Origin: JAHRAH01 sp051009015
GTDB lineage: Bacteria; Pseudomonadota; Gammaproteobacteria; Tethybacterales; Persebacteraceae
Direction: 5' to 3'
Length of the DNA stretch: 19,722 nt
Assembly (NCBI GenBank): GCA_051009015.1
Contig: JBPCWZ010000025.1
Span: 1-19,722 of the forward strand
A model generated the notes under the pieces. That model saw nothing but the letters and a program-made list of their open reading frames with translations. It did no database searches and was not told where the DNA came from. The position numbers and the translations under genes are program-made. The stretch's first letter is position 1, and each line of letters starts with the position of its first letter. Below are positions 1 to 6,510 of this stretch, one piece after another.

Positions 1-1
1 C

Positions 2-88
2 ATAGCCCTGAAAGGGCGTCCTGTTCACAGCACGGGGCAACGCCCCGTGACGGCATTACCCATATATCAAGCCCTGAAGGGGCGTCCC
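2..88 (+). repeat. Dispersed palindromic repeat module, left-type copy A
   Basis: This unit of about 87 bp recurs almost unchanged at 6371-6459, with under ten differences. It contains three small palindromes: GCCCTGAAAGGGC (5-17), CACGGGGC-aac-GCCCCGTG (about 31-49) and GCCCTGAAGGGGC (71-83). Related copies lie downstream in the opposite orientation (203-254 and 274-338), so the whole 1-338 block is an inverted-repeat arrangement. A further half-copy is at about 172-187, and a diverged hairpin is at about 100-113. I see no coding potential. The arrangement resembles REP/BIME or MITE-type elements; that family assignment is inference. Confidence 0.7.
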
Positions 89-202
89 ATTCTTTTGCAG
101 GGCAAAGCCCGGCAAAAACCGCAAAGCCAAAACCCCGCCCGTTATGACATTCGCCGCCGTCATTTTCTATCGTCCTTTCAGGGCTTATTTGTTTAATACG
201 CC

Positions 203-254
203 GATTCACGGGGCGTTGCCCCGTGCTATGAACAGGTCGCCCTTTCAGGGCTTT
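203..254 (-). repeat. Dispersed palindromic repeat module, inverted copy C
   Basis: Read on the minus strand, this segment repeats the first 50 bases of the copy at 2-88: GCCCTGAAAGGGC, a CCTGTTCA linker, and the CACGGGGC/GCCCCGTG hairpin. The two copies therefore form a long inverted repeat around 89-202. The interior (89-202) holds no credible ORF, only smaller related palindromes. Confidence 0.65.
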
Positions 255-273
255 AATCAATTATGTGCGCCAA

Positions 274-338
274 ACACAGGGCGGCGCGCTTTCGCGCTTT
301 GCCCTGTGCTATAACATGCCGCCCTTTCAGGGCTTTTA
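274..338 (-). repeat. Dispersed palindromic repeat module, inverted copy D
   Basis: This is a second minus-orientation copy directly after the one at 203-254. Its outer arms are CACAGGGC and GCCCTGTG, with an inner GCGCG/CGCGC stem, followed by the GCCCTTTCAGGGC palindrome. It shares the inner GC-rich stem with the copy at 6688-6766, so these two are a sub-type distinct from copies A and C. The arm pairs CACAGGGC/GCCCTGTG here and CACGGGGC/GCCCCGTG elsewhere differ by compensating changes, which favours selection or recombination on the hairpin. Confidence 0.6.
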
Positions 339-372
339 TAACGCGCCGCCTTTGGCGGCGATGGTTTGGGAG

Positions 373-484
373 ATTCCCGCTTTCGCGGGAATGACGGGAT
401 TTTTGCGCGGGAATGACAAAAGAGGCGGGAATGATGGGATGGGCGGGAATGACGGGTTTTATGGATTCCCGCTTTCGCGGGAAT
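373..484 (+). repeat. Pair of dRS3-like 20-bp palindromes with degenerate spacer copies
   Basis: The 20-mer ATTCCCGCTTTCGCGGGAAT occurs perfectly at 373-392 and 465-484. Both copies are followed by GAC and a short T-rich stretch. Between them the half-site GCGGGAATGA is repeated three more times (about 405-455). The shape ATTCCC-N8-GGGAAT matches the neisserial dRS3 repeat, but similar palindromes occur in other proteobacteria. The second copy followed by a run of seven T (492-498) could also act as a terminator for plus-strand transcription or a 3' boundary for sua5. Those roles are inferred. Confidence 0.6.
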
Positions 485-501
485 GACTGGGTTTTTTTGA
501 A

Positions 502-1452
502 CTACGCATTTGCCGCGCGGTTCAGGCGGTCGCGGATTGCCGCCCATTTTGCATCCGGCGGCGGGGCGGCGACAAATATCTTATCGGCTTTGGTATTGTC
601 CAACTCGCGCAGAAGTTTGTATAAATCGCGCCCGTATTGACAAACATCCGGAGAAGCCCGCCGCCATAATGTTGCATCAACATTCGCAGGTTTGCGCGCG
701 GATAATGCCGCCGGATGATTTGTGCTTTTGACGGCGGAATGCAAACATCCGGCGGCGACAACAACAAGCGGCGTTTTTGGCGCGTAATGCCGCGGCAGCA
801 TTCCGGGGGCGCGGGCAAAAGGCGGCGGCGGGCAAAAGGGCGCACCGGCAACTTCGCGCAGTTGTTTTTTGCCGATGCCGCCGGGGCGAAGGAGCGAAGG
901 TTTGTTGCCGTAAAAGCCGACAATCGCCGATTCAATGCCAAAGTCGCATTTGCCGCGCAAGATATAAATATCTAAGTTGTCAAACTCGGCGGCGACATCT
1001 TCGGCGCAAGTCGCGCTCAGGCGTCCGAAGCGGTTTGCCGACGGCGCGGCGATGGCGGCGCCGGTTTGTTTCAGCAGTTTTTTTGCCAGCGGATGGGCGG
1101 GCGTGCGCAGGGCGACATAATCGCCGCCGCCGCAAATAGCGGAAGATACTTCGGCGCGGCGCGGCAAAACCAAAGTCAGCGCGCCGGGCATAAACGCTTG
1201 CATCAACTTCGCCGCCGCTTGCGGGATATCCGCCGCCCACTTTCGCACATCAGCCGGCTTTGGCAGATGCACTATCAGCGGATGCGAATGCGGGCGGTTT
1301 TTGGCGCGGTAGATTTCTGCCACTGCCTTATTGTCTTGTGCCAGCGCGCCCAAGCCATAGACGGTTTCGGTCGGAAAGGCGACGAGTTTTCCCGCCCGCA
1401 AACGCCGCGCCGCAAGGGCGATATCATCGCCGATAACCGGCTTATGATTCAC
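502..1452 (-). CDS. sua5: Threonylcarbamoyl-AMP synthase, Sua5 type
   Basis: This enzyme makes threonylcarbamoyl-AMP from threonine, bicarbonate and ATP, the first step of tRNA t6A37 synthesis in the cytoplasm. The 316-residue protein has the YrdC fold: FPTETVYGLG at residues 26-35, KNRP at 51-54, and the SANRFGRLSAT and GIESAIVGF segments. The linker APGMLPRHYAPKTPL follows, and then the C-terminal Sua5 domain. Its length therefore fits the two-domain Sua5 form rather than the short single-domain TsaC/YrdC. The start is GTG and overlaps the TGA of the upstream acetyltransferase gene as GTGA, which implies translational coupling. It is the last gene of the minus-strand cluster; the palindromes at 373-484 lie just beyond its stop. 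Confidence 0.93.
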   Translation of the reverse strand: MNHKPVIGDDIALAARRLRAGKLVAFPTETVYGLGALAQDNKAVAEIYRAKNRPHSHPLIVHLPKPADVRKWAADIPQAAAKLMQAFMPGALTLVLPRRAEVSSAICGGGDYVALRTPAHPLAKKLLKQTGAAIAAPSANRFGRLSATCAEDVAAEFDNLDIYILRGKCDFGIESAIVGFYGNKPSLLRPGGIGKKQLREVAGAPFCPPPPFARAPGMLPRHYAPKTPLVVVAAGCLHSAVKSTNHPAALSARKPANVDATLWRRASPDVCQYGRDLYKLLRELDNTKADKIFVAAPPPDAKWAAIRDRLNRAANA

Positions 1453-1958
1453 CGCCCGGGTTGCGTGTCAAAGTCGTAAAGCCAAAAGCCGACATCGTGC
1501 GAAGAGTCAAACTTCCAGCCGATGCCCGGCAACTTTCCGCAAGCGGCAAAGCCGAGTTTTTCGTGCAGGGCAATGCTCGCCGGATTTGGCAAAGCGATGG
1601 TCGCGACAGCGGAACGAGTCGGCGTTTTGGCGAGTTGCGCCAAAAGCGCAGCCATCAGCATTTTGCCGGTGCCGCGCCCCGCTTTGGCTGCATCAACATA
1701 AACGCTGGTTTCCACAACAAAACGATAGCCGCAACGGGTGCGCCAGACATCGGCATAGGCATAGCCGCAAACTTCGCCGCCCGCATCTTCGGCGGACAAA
1801 AAAAGTTTGGCATTATTGATGCGCGCGGCAAACTCGGCGGCGGGCGGCGGCGCATCTTCAAAAGTGCATGCGGTATGCAAAACATAATGCGCATAAATCG
1901 CCGCGCAGGATGCGGCGTCAGCGGCTATCGCCGGGCGGATGGTTGCGGGGGGCGTCAT
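1449..1958 (-). CDS. GNAT-family N-acetyltransferase, phosphinothricin/methionine-sulfone type
   Basis: This 169-residue protein is a single GNAT domain. The acetyl-CoA pyrophosphate loop is visible as AGRGTGKM around residues 93-100, preceded by ETSVYVD and followed by ALPNPASIALHEKLGF and GKLPGIGWKFDSSHDVGFW. This layout is typical of the Pat/MnaT subfamily, which acetylates phosphinothricin, methionine sulfone or methionine sulfoximine. The true substrate cannot be read from sequence. It lies 51 bp downstream of the L,D-transpeptidase gene and overlaps sua5 by 4 bp. No clear Shine-Dalgarno sequence is seen before the ATG. Confidence 0.85.
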   Translation of the reverse strand: MTPPATIRPAIAADAASCAAIYAHYVLHTACTFEDAPPPAAEFAARINNAKLFLSAEDAGGEVCGYAYADVWRTRCGYRFVVETSVYVDAAKAGRGTGKMLMAALLAQLAKTPTRSAVATIALPNPASIALHEKLGFAACGKLPGIGWKFDSSHDVGFWLYDFDTQPGR

Positions 1959-2009
1959 TGGGTGTTAATTATATCGCCGCGCCGTTTGATATCCCGCGCA
2001 AAAAAACAA

Positions 2010-2480
2010 TCACCCGCGTATCATCACCAAAGTACCGGCGGGAGCGGCGTCAAACAACGCCATCACATCGGCGTTATGCATTCTTATGCAGCCGATGGAG
2101 CCGGGCTCGCCCATCAAGACATCATCGGGCGCGCCGTGAATGTAGATATAACGGCGCAGGGTATCCACTTTGCCATAGCGGTTTTTGCCCGCTTCCATCC
2201 CGCCGAGCCACAGAATGCGCGTGAGAATCCAATCGCGGCGCGGCGCGGCTTGGGCGAGGGCCGGGCGGTATATTTCGCCGGTCGGACGCCGCCCGCGAAA
2301 GACGGTATTGACAGGCATTTTTGCGCCGACTTTTGCTTTGATGATGTGCAAGCCGCGCGGCGTTTGGTTGCTGCCATTAATCTCGCCGCCGCCTTTTGCC
2401 GCAGATGATACGGCATAAACCCGCCCGCCATAGCGAAGGGTTTGGCGGCAAAGGTCAATGTCAATCCGCATCGCCGTCAT
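2010..2480 (-). CDS. L,D-transpeptidase (YkuD domain), small form without signal peptide
   Basis: The 156-residue protein is essentially one YkuD domain. The catalytic signature is visible as H115-G116, then S128-I-G-C131-I-R133 (HG...SxGCIR), in which Cys131 would be the nucleophile. Family members make 3-3 peptidoglycan crosslinks or anchor lipoproteins. No signal peptide or membrane segment is present, so its route to the periplasm is unclear; short signal-less YkuD proteins do exist in gammaproteobacteria. The start ATG overlaps the tadA stop as ATGA, and a second ATG three codons on (2471) is also possible. No terminator is visible before the acetyltransferase gene. Confidence 0.85.
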   Translation of the reverse strand: MTAMRIDIDLCRQTLRYGGRVYAVSSAAKGGGEINGSNQTPRGLHIIKAKVGAKMPVNTVFRGRRPTGEIYRPALAQAAPRRDWILTRILWLGGMEAGKNRYGKVDTLRRYIYIHGAPDDVLMGEPGSIGCIRMHNADVMALFDAAPAGTLVMIRG

Positions 2481-2959
2481 CGCCGCTTGTCAAAAAACGC
2501 CCGCAACAATGCCGCCGATTCTTCGCGATACAACCCCCCGGCAAAAGTTGTTTGATGATTAAGCATCGCCAAACTGACAAAGCCGCCGAGGGCGCCGGTT
2601 TTATCATCCGGCGCGCCAAAAACCACAAAGCGCAAACGCGCATGCAATATCGCGCCCGCGCACATCGCGCAAGGTTCCAATGTTATCGCCATATTGAGTT
2701 GTGGCAGGCGGTAGTTGCCGGTTTTTTGGCATGCGGCGCGCAGGGCGAGGATTTCGGCATGGGCGGTCGCATCGCAATGGTGAATGTTGGCATTACCGGC
2801 TTCGGCGATAATGTTGCCGTCATCGTCAAAAACAACCGCCCCGACCGGCACTTCGCCTTTTGCCGCCGCTTGTTTTGCCATTTGCAGGGCGCGGCGCATT
2901 GCAAGTTGCGAGGCAGAAAGCGGGGGGTGCTTACAACCATCCGCCGCGTTTTTGCACAT
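2477..2959 (-). CDS. tadA: tRNA-specific adenosine deaminase TadA
   Basis: TadA deaminates A34 to inosine in tRNA-Arg(ACG). The zinc/catalytic motifs are H67-A-E69 and P96-C97-A-M-C100 (start at 2959), with EVPVGAVVF before them. The reading frame is open up to 3091, but most of that extension lies inside msrA and has no family resemblance. I chose the ATG at 2959 (160 residues), which overlaps the end of msrA by 29 bp. The ATG at 2899 would give 140 residues beginning MRRAL and would clip the usual N-terminal helix. The start is the only uncertain part. Its stop overlaps the transpeptidase start, so it is coupled on both sides. Confidence 0.9.
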   Translation of the reverse strand: MCKNAADGCKHPPLSASQLAMRRALQMAKQAAAKGEVPVGAVVFDDDGNIIAEAGNANIHHCDATAHAEILALRAACQKTGNYRLPQLNMAITLEPCAMCAGAILHARLRFVVFGAPDDKTGALGGFVSLAMLNHQTTFAGGLYREESAALLRAFFDKRR

Positions 2960-3428
2960 AGTTTTGATGATAATCTTCGGCATTCCAAAACACGCCGAGC
3001 GGGCGGATTTGTGTGACAACGGGATGCTTGCTTTGTTGTTGTTGTTCGGCGAGCGATTCTTCGGCGAGTTGCCGCTGCCCGTCGTTGTCATAAAATATCG
3101 CCGAGCGGTATTGGTCGCCGATATCGGCTCCCTGCCGGTTGAGTTGCGTGGGGTCGTGCAGTTGCCAAAAGGCGTTTAGCAGTTGCGAATAGGATATGCG
3201 CGCCGGGTCAAACAAAACTTCCACCGCTTCGGCATGCCCGCTTTTTCCGGTGCAAACCTGTTCGTAAGTCGCATTGTCCAAATGCCCGCCGGTATAGCCG
3301 ACCCGGGCATCAACAACGCCTTCCGTCCCGCGCAAAGTCGCCTCCACCCCCCAAAAACATCCGGCAGCCAAAACCGCCTTTTCCGTTCCGGCTTTGCCGC
3401 CGCCTGAGTTGTTATTTTCGTTATCCAT
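2931..3428 (-). CDS. msrA: Peptide methionine-(S)-S-oxide reductase MsrA
   Basis: MsrA reduces methionine-S-sulfoxide in proteins and free Met(O). The 165-residue product carries the active-site GCFWG at residues 23-27 (Cys24), plus GYTGG, VCTGKSGHAE and YHQNYVQKRGGWL near the end. No cysteine follows in the C-terminal tail, so the classical C-terminal resolving cysteine of longer MsrAs is absent. The frame is open to 3521, but the ATG at 3428 has a strong GGAGGA ribosome-binding site 7 nt upstream, which fixes the start. A 105-bp gap to ftsB with promoter-like elements suggests separate control. Confidence 0.93.
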   Translation of the reverse strand: MDNENNNSGGGKAGTEKAVLAAGCFWGVEATLRGTEGVVDARVGYTGGHLDNATYEQVCTGKSGHAEAVEVLFDPARISYSQLLNAFWQLHDPTQLNRQGADIGDQYRSAIFYDNDGQRQLAEESLAEQQQQSKHPVVTQIRPLGVFWNAEDYHQNYVQKRGGWL

Positions 3429-3479
3429 AAAAGAATCCTCCAATAACCAATTATGACACACACGCCCTTTTATTCCGCC

Positions 3480-3507
3480 ATTATTTGTTTTCCCCGAAAA
3501 CTGACAA
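3480..3507 (-). promoter_or_regulatory. Candidate msrA promoter with repeated TTGTCAG elements
   Basis: Read on the minus strand, TTGTCA (3507-3502) and AATAAT (3485-3480) are separated by 16 bp. A second TTGTCAG lies 14 bp further upstream (3521-3515), giving a direct repeat with exact spacing. A small hairpin, GTTTTC-GGG-GAAAAC, occupies the spacer. It sits in the ftsB-msrA gap and would start msrA-tadA-ldt-GNAT-sua5 transcription. The boxes are visible in the sequence; promoter activity is inferred. Confidence 0.45.
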
Positions 3508-3533
3508 ATGTTCGCTGACAACCGACCGCCGGT

Positions 3534-3812
3534 TTATTTTTCTTCGGGGGGGATGATTAAGATTTCGTCTTCTTTGATGAAGTAGTGTTCGCGCAGGCGT
3601 TTTTCGGCGCTTGCCGGGTTTTCTTTTGCCGCGCGGATTTCTTCGGCGATGTTTTCGTTGTCTTCGCGGGCTTCTTCGTTGCCGCGGTTTTGTTTGGCTA
3701 TTTCATCCTGCAGTTGGCGCATTTGGCGATACCCCTCGCCGCCAAACAACAAAGCATAACAAGTCGCCGCCGCACCGGCAAGCAACAATGCCGCCAGCGC
3801 CTTTTTCATCAT
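3534..3812 (-). CDS. ftsB: Cell division protein FtsB (septum formation initiator family)
   Basis: FtsB is the small bitopic membrane protein of the FtsQLB divisome complex. The 92-residue product has a short cytoplasmic N-terminus, one membrane segment at about residues 5-23, then a charged coiled-coil stretch from about 28. It ends with LREHYFIKEDEILIIP, the usual conserved FtsB tail. The ATG at 3812 overlaps the eno stop as ATGA; a second ATG follows at once at 3809. The reading frame runs back to 3878 inside eno, but that part is not FtsB-like. The eno-ftsB order is a gammaproteobacterial arrangement, though ispD, often next, is replaced here by msrA. Confidence 0.9.
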   Translation of the reverse strand: MMKKALAALLLAGAAATCYALLFGGEGYRQMRQLQDEIAKQNRGNEEAREDNENIAEEIRAAKENPASAEKRLREHYFIKEDEILIIPPEEK

Positions 3813-5170
3813 CCCAATGTCGGCAGTTGCAATTGACGCATATCGCCGCCCGCCGATGCTGCATTGGCGCTTTTCCATTCGGCGGCTATGCGCAAAAGGC
3901 GGTTGTATTTTGCCGTTCGCTCGCCGCGCGCCGGGGCGCCGGTTTTGATTTGCCCGGCTCTTGTGGCGATGGCGATATCGGCGATGTCGGAATGTTCGGT
4001 TTCGCCGGAGCGGTGCGAGATAATGGTGTTGTAGTTTGCACTTTTGGCGGCGCGGGCGGCATCCATTGTTTCGGTCAATGTGCCGATTTGGTTCGGCTTA
4101 ACCAAAAGCGCGTTTGCCGCGCCGCATTCCGCCCCGCGCCGCAATAACTTCTCATTCGTCACAAACAAATCATCGCCGACAAGTTGCAGTTTGCCAAGTT
4201 TTTGCGTGAGCAGTTGCCATCCCTGCCAATCGTCTTCGGCGCATCCGTCTTCTATGCTGACTATCGGATAATCGCGCGCCCACTTTTGCAGCAGCGCGGC
4301 AAATGCCGCCGCATCGCCGGCAAAACCCTCGCCCGGCAAACGATAAACGCCGTCATCATACAACTCGCTCGCCGCGCAATCCAAAGTAATGGCGATTTGC
4401 CGCCCCGGTTGATAACCGGCATTTTCCATCGCGTCAATCAACAATGCCAATGCCGATTCCGCCCCCGGCAGGTTTGGCGCATAGCCGCCTTCGTCTCCTG
4501 CGGCGGTGGATAACCGGCGACCCCGCAACAGCGCGCCAAGGGCGTGATAAGTTTCGGCGGCGGCGCGTAATGCATCGGCGAAGTTATCAAAGCCGAGCGG
4601 CATTATCATAAACTCCTGAATGTCCAGCCCGTTGTTGGCATGCGCGCCGCCGTTGATGACATTTAGCATCGGCACCGGCATATCAAACCCGCCCGCCGCT
4701 TGTTGCGCTTGTTGTTGCGGCGGCGAATCATAAAGCCGGGCAAGATGACGATACAAAGGCAAGCCGCAACTTATCGCCGCCGCTTTGGCAACCGCCATTG
4801 ACACGGCGATAATCGCATTTGCGCCGAGGTTGGATTTGTCTTCGCTGTTGTCGCAACTTTTGGCGGCGTTGTCAATATCGCGCTGATGCGTTGCCGCAAT
4901 ACCGCTTATCGCTTTGCCGAGTTTGCCGCAATTTTCGGCGGCGCGCAAAACGCCCCTGCCCAGATAACGCCCGCCGCCATCGCGCAACTCTTTGGCTTCG
5001 CGAATGCCGGTTGATGCGCCCGAAGGCGCGGCGGCTGCGGCGAATGTGCCGTCGCTGAGGACAACTTGCGCTTCCACCGTCGGGTTGCCGCGCGAATCCA
5101 ATATCTCCAAACCGCGCACTTCTTTGACAACCGCGCCGCCGCCCGCATTATGATAGTTATCCGCCGTCAT
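3809..5170 (-). CDS. eno: Enolase
   Basis: Enolase interconverts 2-phosphoglycerate and phosphoenolpyruvate in glycolysis. The 453-residue protein shows EILDSRGNPTVEA, GGAHANNGLDIQEFMIMP, GDEGGYAPNL, SIEDGCAEDDW, LVGDDLFVTN, LLVKPNQIGTLTET and ISHRSGETEHSDIADIA in family order, covering the Mg ligands and catalytic residues. It is about 20 residues longer than E. coli enolase. The excess lies at the N-terminus (roughly 13 residues before KEVRGLEILDSRG) and in a Q/P-rich loop, SPPQQQAQQAAGG, before FDMPVPMLN. No other ATG is available for the N-terminus. No clear Shine-Dalgarno sequence precedes it. It heads the minus-strand cluster. Confidence 0.97.
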   Translation of the reverse strand: MTADNYHNAGGGAVVKEVRGLEILDSRGNPTVEAQVVLSDGTFAAAAAPSGASTGIREAKELRDGGGRYLGRGVLRAAENCGKLGKAISGIAATHQRDIDNAAKSCDNSEDKSNLGANAIIAVSMAVAKAAAISCGLPLYRHLARLYDSPPQQQAQQAAGGFDMPVPMLNVINGGAHANNGLDIQEFMIMPLGFDNFADALRAAAETYHALGALLRGRRLSTAAGDEGGYAPNLPGAESALALLIDAMENAGYQPGRQIAITLDCAASELYDDGVYRLPGEGFAGDAAAFAALLQKWARDYPIVSIEDGCAEDDWQGWQLLTQKLGKLQLVGDDLFVTNEKLLRRGAECGAANALLVKPNQIGTLTETMDAARAAKSANYNTIISHRSGETEHSDIADIAIATRAGQIKTGAPARGERTAKYNRLLRIAAEWKSANAASAGGDMRQLQLPTLG

Positions 5171-5366
5171 CCGGCGGCGATTTTATCATTATCTTGCGAT
5201 GATTATTTATTCGGGGGGCGGGGGGTTGTGATTTGTGATTTGTGATATTACGGGCGGCAATGATTTGGATGGGGCAGGGGGGGGGAATGATTTGGCGGGC
5301 AGTGATTTGGAAAGGGGGCGGGGGGGATAGTCGGCGGCGGTAGAATGATGGCGGCGGATATTGTTA
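5171..5366. other. Divergent eno/cinA intergenic region with G-run clusters
   Basis: This gap separates divergent eno and cinA. The plus strand has three dense G patches: G6-C-G6 at 5213-5225, GGGG-CA-G9 at 5271-5285, and G5-C-G7 at 5314-5326. Between them are three 7-bp GTGATTT-type repeats (5228-5248) and three copies of TGATTTGG. Such G-runs can form quadruplexes and slip. A TAGAAT at 5341-5346 is a possible -10 box for cinA without a convincing -35. Minus-strand AT-rich boxes near 5190-5210 (GATAAT, AATAAT) could serve eno. No coding sequence is seen. Confidence 0.5.
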
Positions 5367-5999
5367 ATGAATGTTGCGGATAAAAGTTGTTTGGATAGCG
5401 CATGCCGCAAAGTTGCGGCGGCGGCGGCAAAAGGCGGCTGGCAGTTGGCGCTTGCCGAATCCTGCACCGGCGGTTTGGCGGCGGAAGGTTTGACGGCAAT
5501 GGCGGGGGCGTCACAATGGTTTTCGTTTGGCATAGTTTGCTATGCCAATAGCGCAAAAACAAACATACTCGGTATTTCGGCGGCGGCACTGCAAAAGTAT
5601 GGCGCCGTCAGCGAACAAACAGCGGCGGCAATGTGCGAAGGCGCAATGGCGCTATTTGCCAAAAACAACCGCACCGCCAAAGCCAATAATGCCAATGGCG
5701 GCAATGTCAAAACCGATAATGCCGATGGCGATAATGTCAAAAAGATGACAATCGCCATTACCGGCATCGCCGGTCCCGGAGGAGATGACAATACCAAAAA
5801 ACCGGTCGGAACCGTCTGCTTCGGCTGGCAAACAAAAGATGACGGCAAAAGCGAAAAAGCCAAAAGCAAAAGCGACAAAAGCGAAAAAACAATAACCGAA
5901 ACCCGCCATTTCCCCGGCAACCGCGAATCCGTCCGCCACCAATCCGCCGCTTATGCTTTGCAAAAAGCGGCGGCAATAATGGTAATATCGCGGATATGA
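5367..5999 (+). CDS. pncC: CinA C-terminal domain protein, nicotinamide-nucleotide amidase (PncC type)
   Basis: The family deamidates nicotinamide mononucleotide to nicotinate mononucleotide in pyridine-nucleotide recycling. Visible motifs are ESCTGG at residues 31-36 (catalytic Ser32), GASQWFSFGIVCYANSAKTNILGI and AITGIAGPGGDD...KPVGTVCFGW. At 210 residues it is clearly longer than the usual stand-alone domain of about 165. The excess sits in two hydrophilic low-complexity inserts: one just before MTIAITGIAGPGG, containing a 10-residue tandem repeat, and a K/S/D-rich one after CFGWQTKDDG. I chose the ATG at 5367; a TTG two codons earlier is also possible. recA, a common neighbour of cinA, is absent. 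Confidence 0.88.
   Translation: MNVADKSCLDSACRKVAAAAAKGGWQLALAESCTGGLAAEGLTAMAGASQWFSFGIVCYANSAKTNILGISAAALQKYGAVSEQTAAAMCEGAMALFAKNNRTAKANNANGGNVKTDNADGDNVKKMTIAITGIAGPGGDDNTKKPVGTVCFGWQTKDDGKSEKAKSKSDKSEKTITETRHFPGNRESVRHQSAAYALQKAAAIMVISRI
5681..5740 (+). repeat. Two-copy 30-bp tandem repeat inside the CinA/PncC gene
   Basis: Positions 5681-5710 and 5711-5740 match at 25 of 30 positions. The period is a multiple of three, so the protein carries two 10-residue units (ANNANGGNVK and TDNADGDNVK). It lies in a loop directly before a conserved active-site strand. It looks like an in-frame duplication that has since diverged. Confidence 0.85.
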
Positions 6000-6012
6000 A
6001 AGAGAATGTCAA

Positions 6013-6339
6013 ATGATGCGCGAAAACTTGTCACAAGGTTTTCCGCTGGGCGAAGATGGTGAGTTTCTCTTCCCGTCCCCGGAGTGCCGCCCCGCAAATC
6101 CGCCGGAGGTTGTCCTGCGGGAAAACGGCGACATTGTCCCCGCCGACCGCCGCGCTTTTGCCGATTGGGTGAGTTGCGAGTGCGGGGAATTGCCCGAAGT
6201 GGTCGGGTATTGGCGGCGCGATAAATATGGCATATATCATTTGACAAACTTCCGCCGCACGGTATCCGTCCGCGCAGAGCAGAAGCACGATGCGATTCGG
6301 CTGTGGCTGAAGAGCATTACTCTCATCTGGACGGCTTGA
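6013..6339 (+). CDS. Small hypothetical protein downstream of CinA
   Basis: This 108-residue ORF begins 13 bp after the cinA stop, at the first of two adjacent ATGs. I do not recognise a family. The protein is soluble-looking, acidic and proline-containing in the N-terminal half. It has a CECGELPEVVGYWRRDKYGIYHL segment in the middle and a short hydrophobic end, LWLKSITLIWTA. There is one CxC pair but no clear zinc site. Antisense frames over the same interval are open too, so gene status is uncertain. The plus frame is favoured because of its position behind cinA and its balanced aromatic and charged content. The ribosome-binding site is weak. The dispersed repeat starts 31 bp beyond its stop. 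Confidence 0.45.
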   Translation: MMRENLSQGFPLGEDGEFLFPSPECRPANPPEVVLRENGDIVPADRRAFADWVSCECGELPEVVGYWRRDKYGIYHLTNFRRTVSVRAEQKHDAIRLWLKSITLIWTA

Positions 6340-6370
6340 TTCCTGCCGTCCGCAGGGCGGGTATTTCGTT

Positions 6371-6459
6371 ATAGCCCTGAAAGGGCGTCCTGTCCATAGC
6401 ACGGGGCAACGCCCCGTGAGTCGGCATTATCCATTAATCAAGCCCTGAATGGGCGCCCG
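6371..6459 (+). repeat. Dispersed palindromic repeat module, left-type copy B
   Basis: This is a near-identical second copy of the unit at 2-88, in the same orientation, with the same three palindromes and the same linker words (CGGCATTA, ATCAAGCCCTGAA). It faces the inverted copy at 6688-6766, so it reproduces the inverted-pair layout seen at the window start. No target-site duplication is obvious. Confidence 0.7.
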
Positions 6460-6510
6460 AAGGCACGGTGGCGGATAATGTTGGAATTGCGGATAAAAAT
6501 CGCCGCTTGT

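Noticed and set aside
1..340. CRISPR array
   Set aside because: The repeats are palindromic, in both orientations, and lack regular spacing or unique spacers; no cas genes are present.
6031..6402. Minus-strand ORF of 123 codons opposite the small ORF at 6013
   Set aside because: It overlaps the dispersed repeat at its start and has irregular Cys/Pro/Arg-rich composition typical of antisense shadows in G+C-rich DNA.
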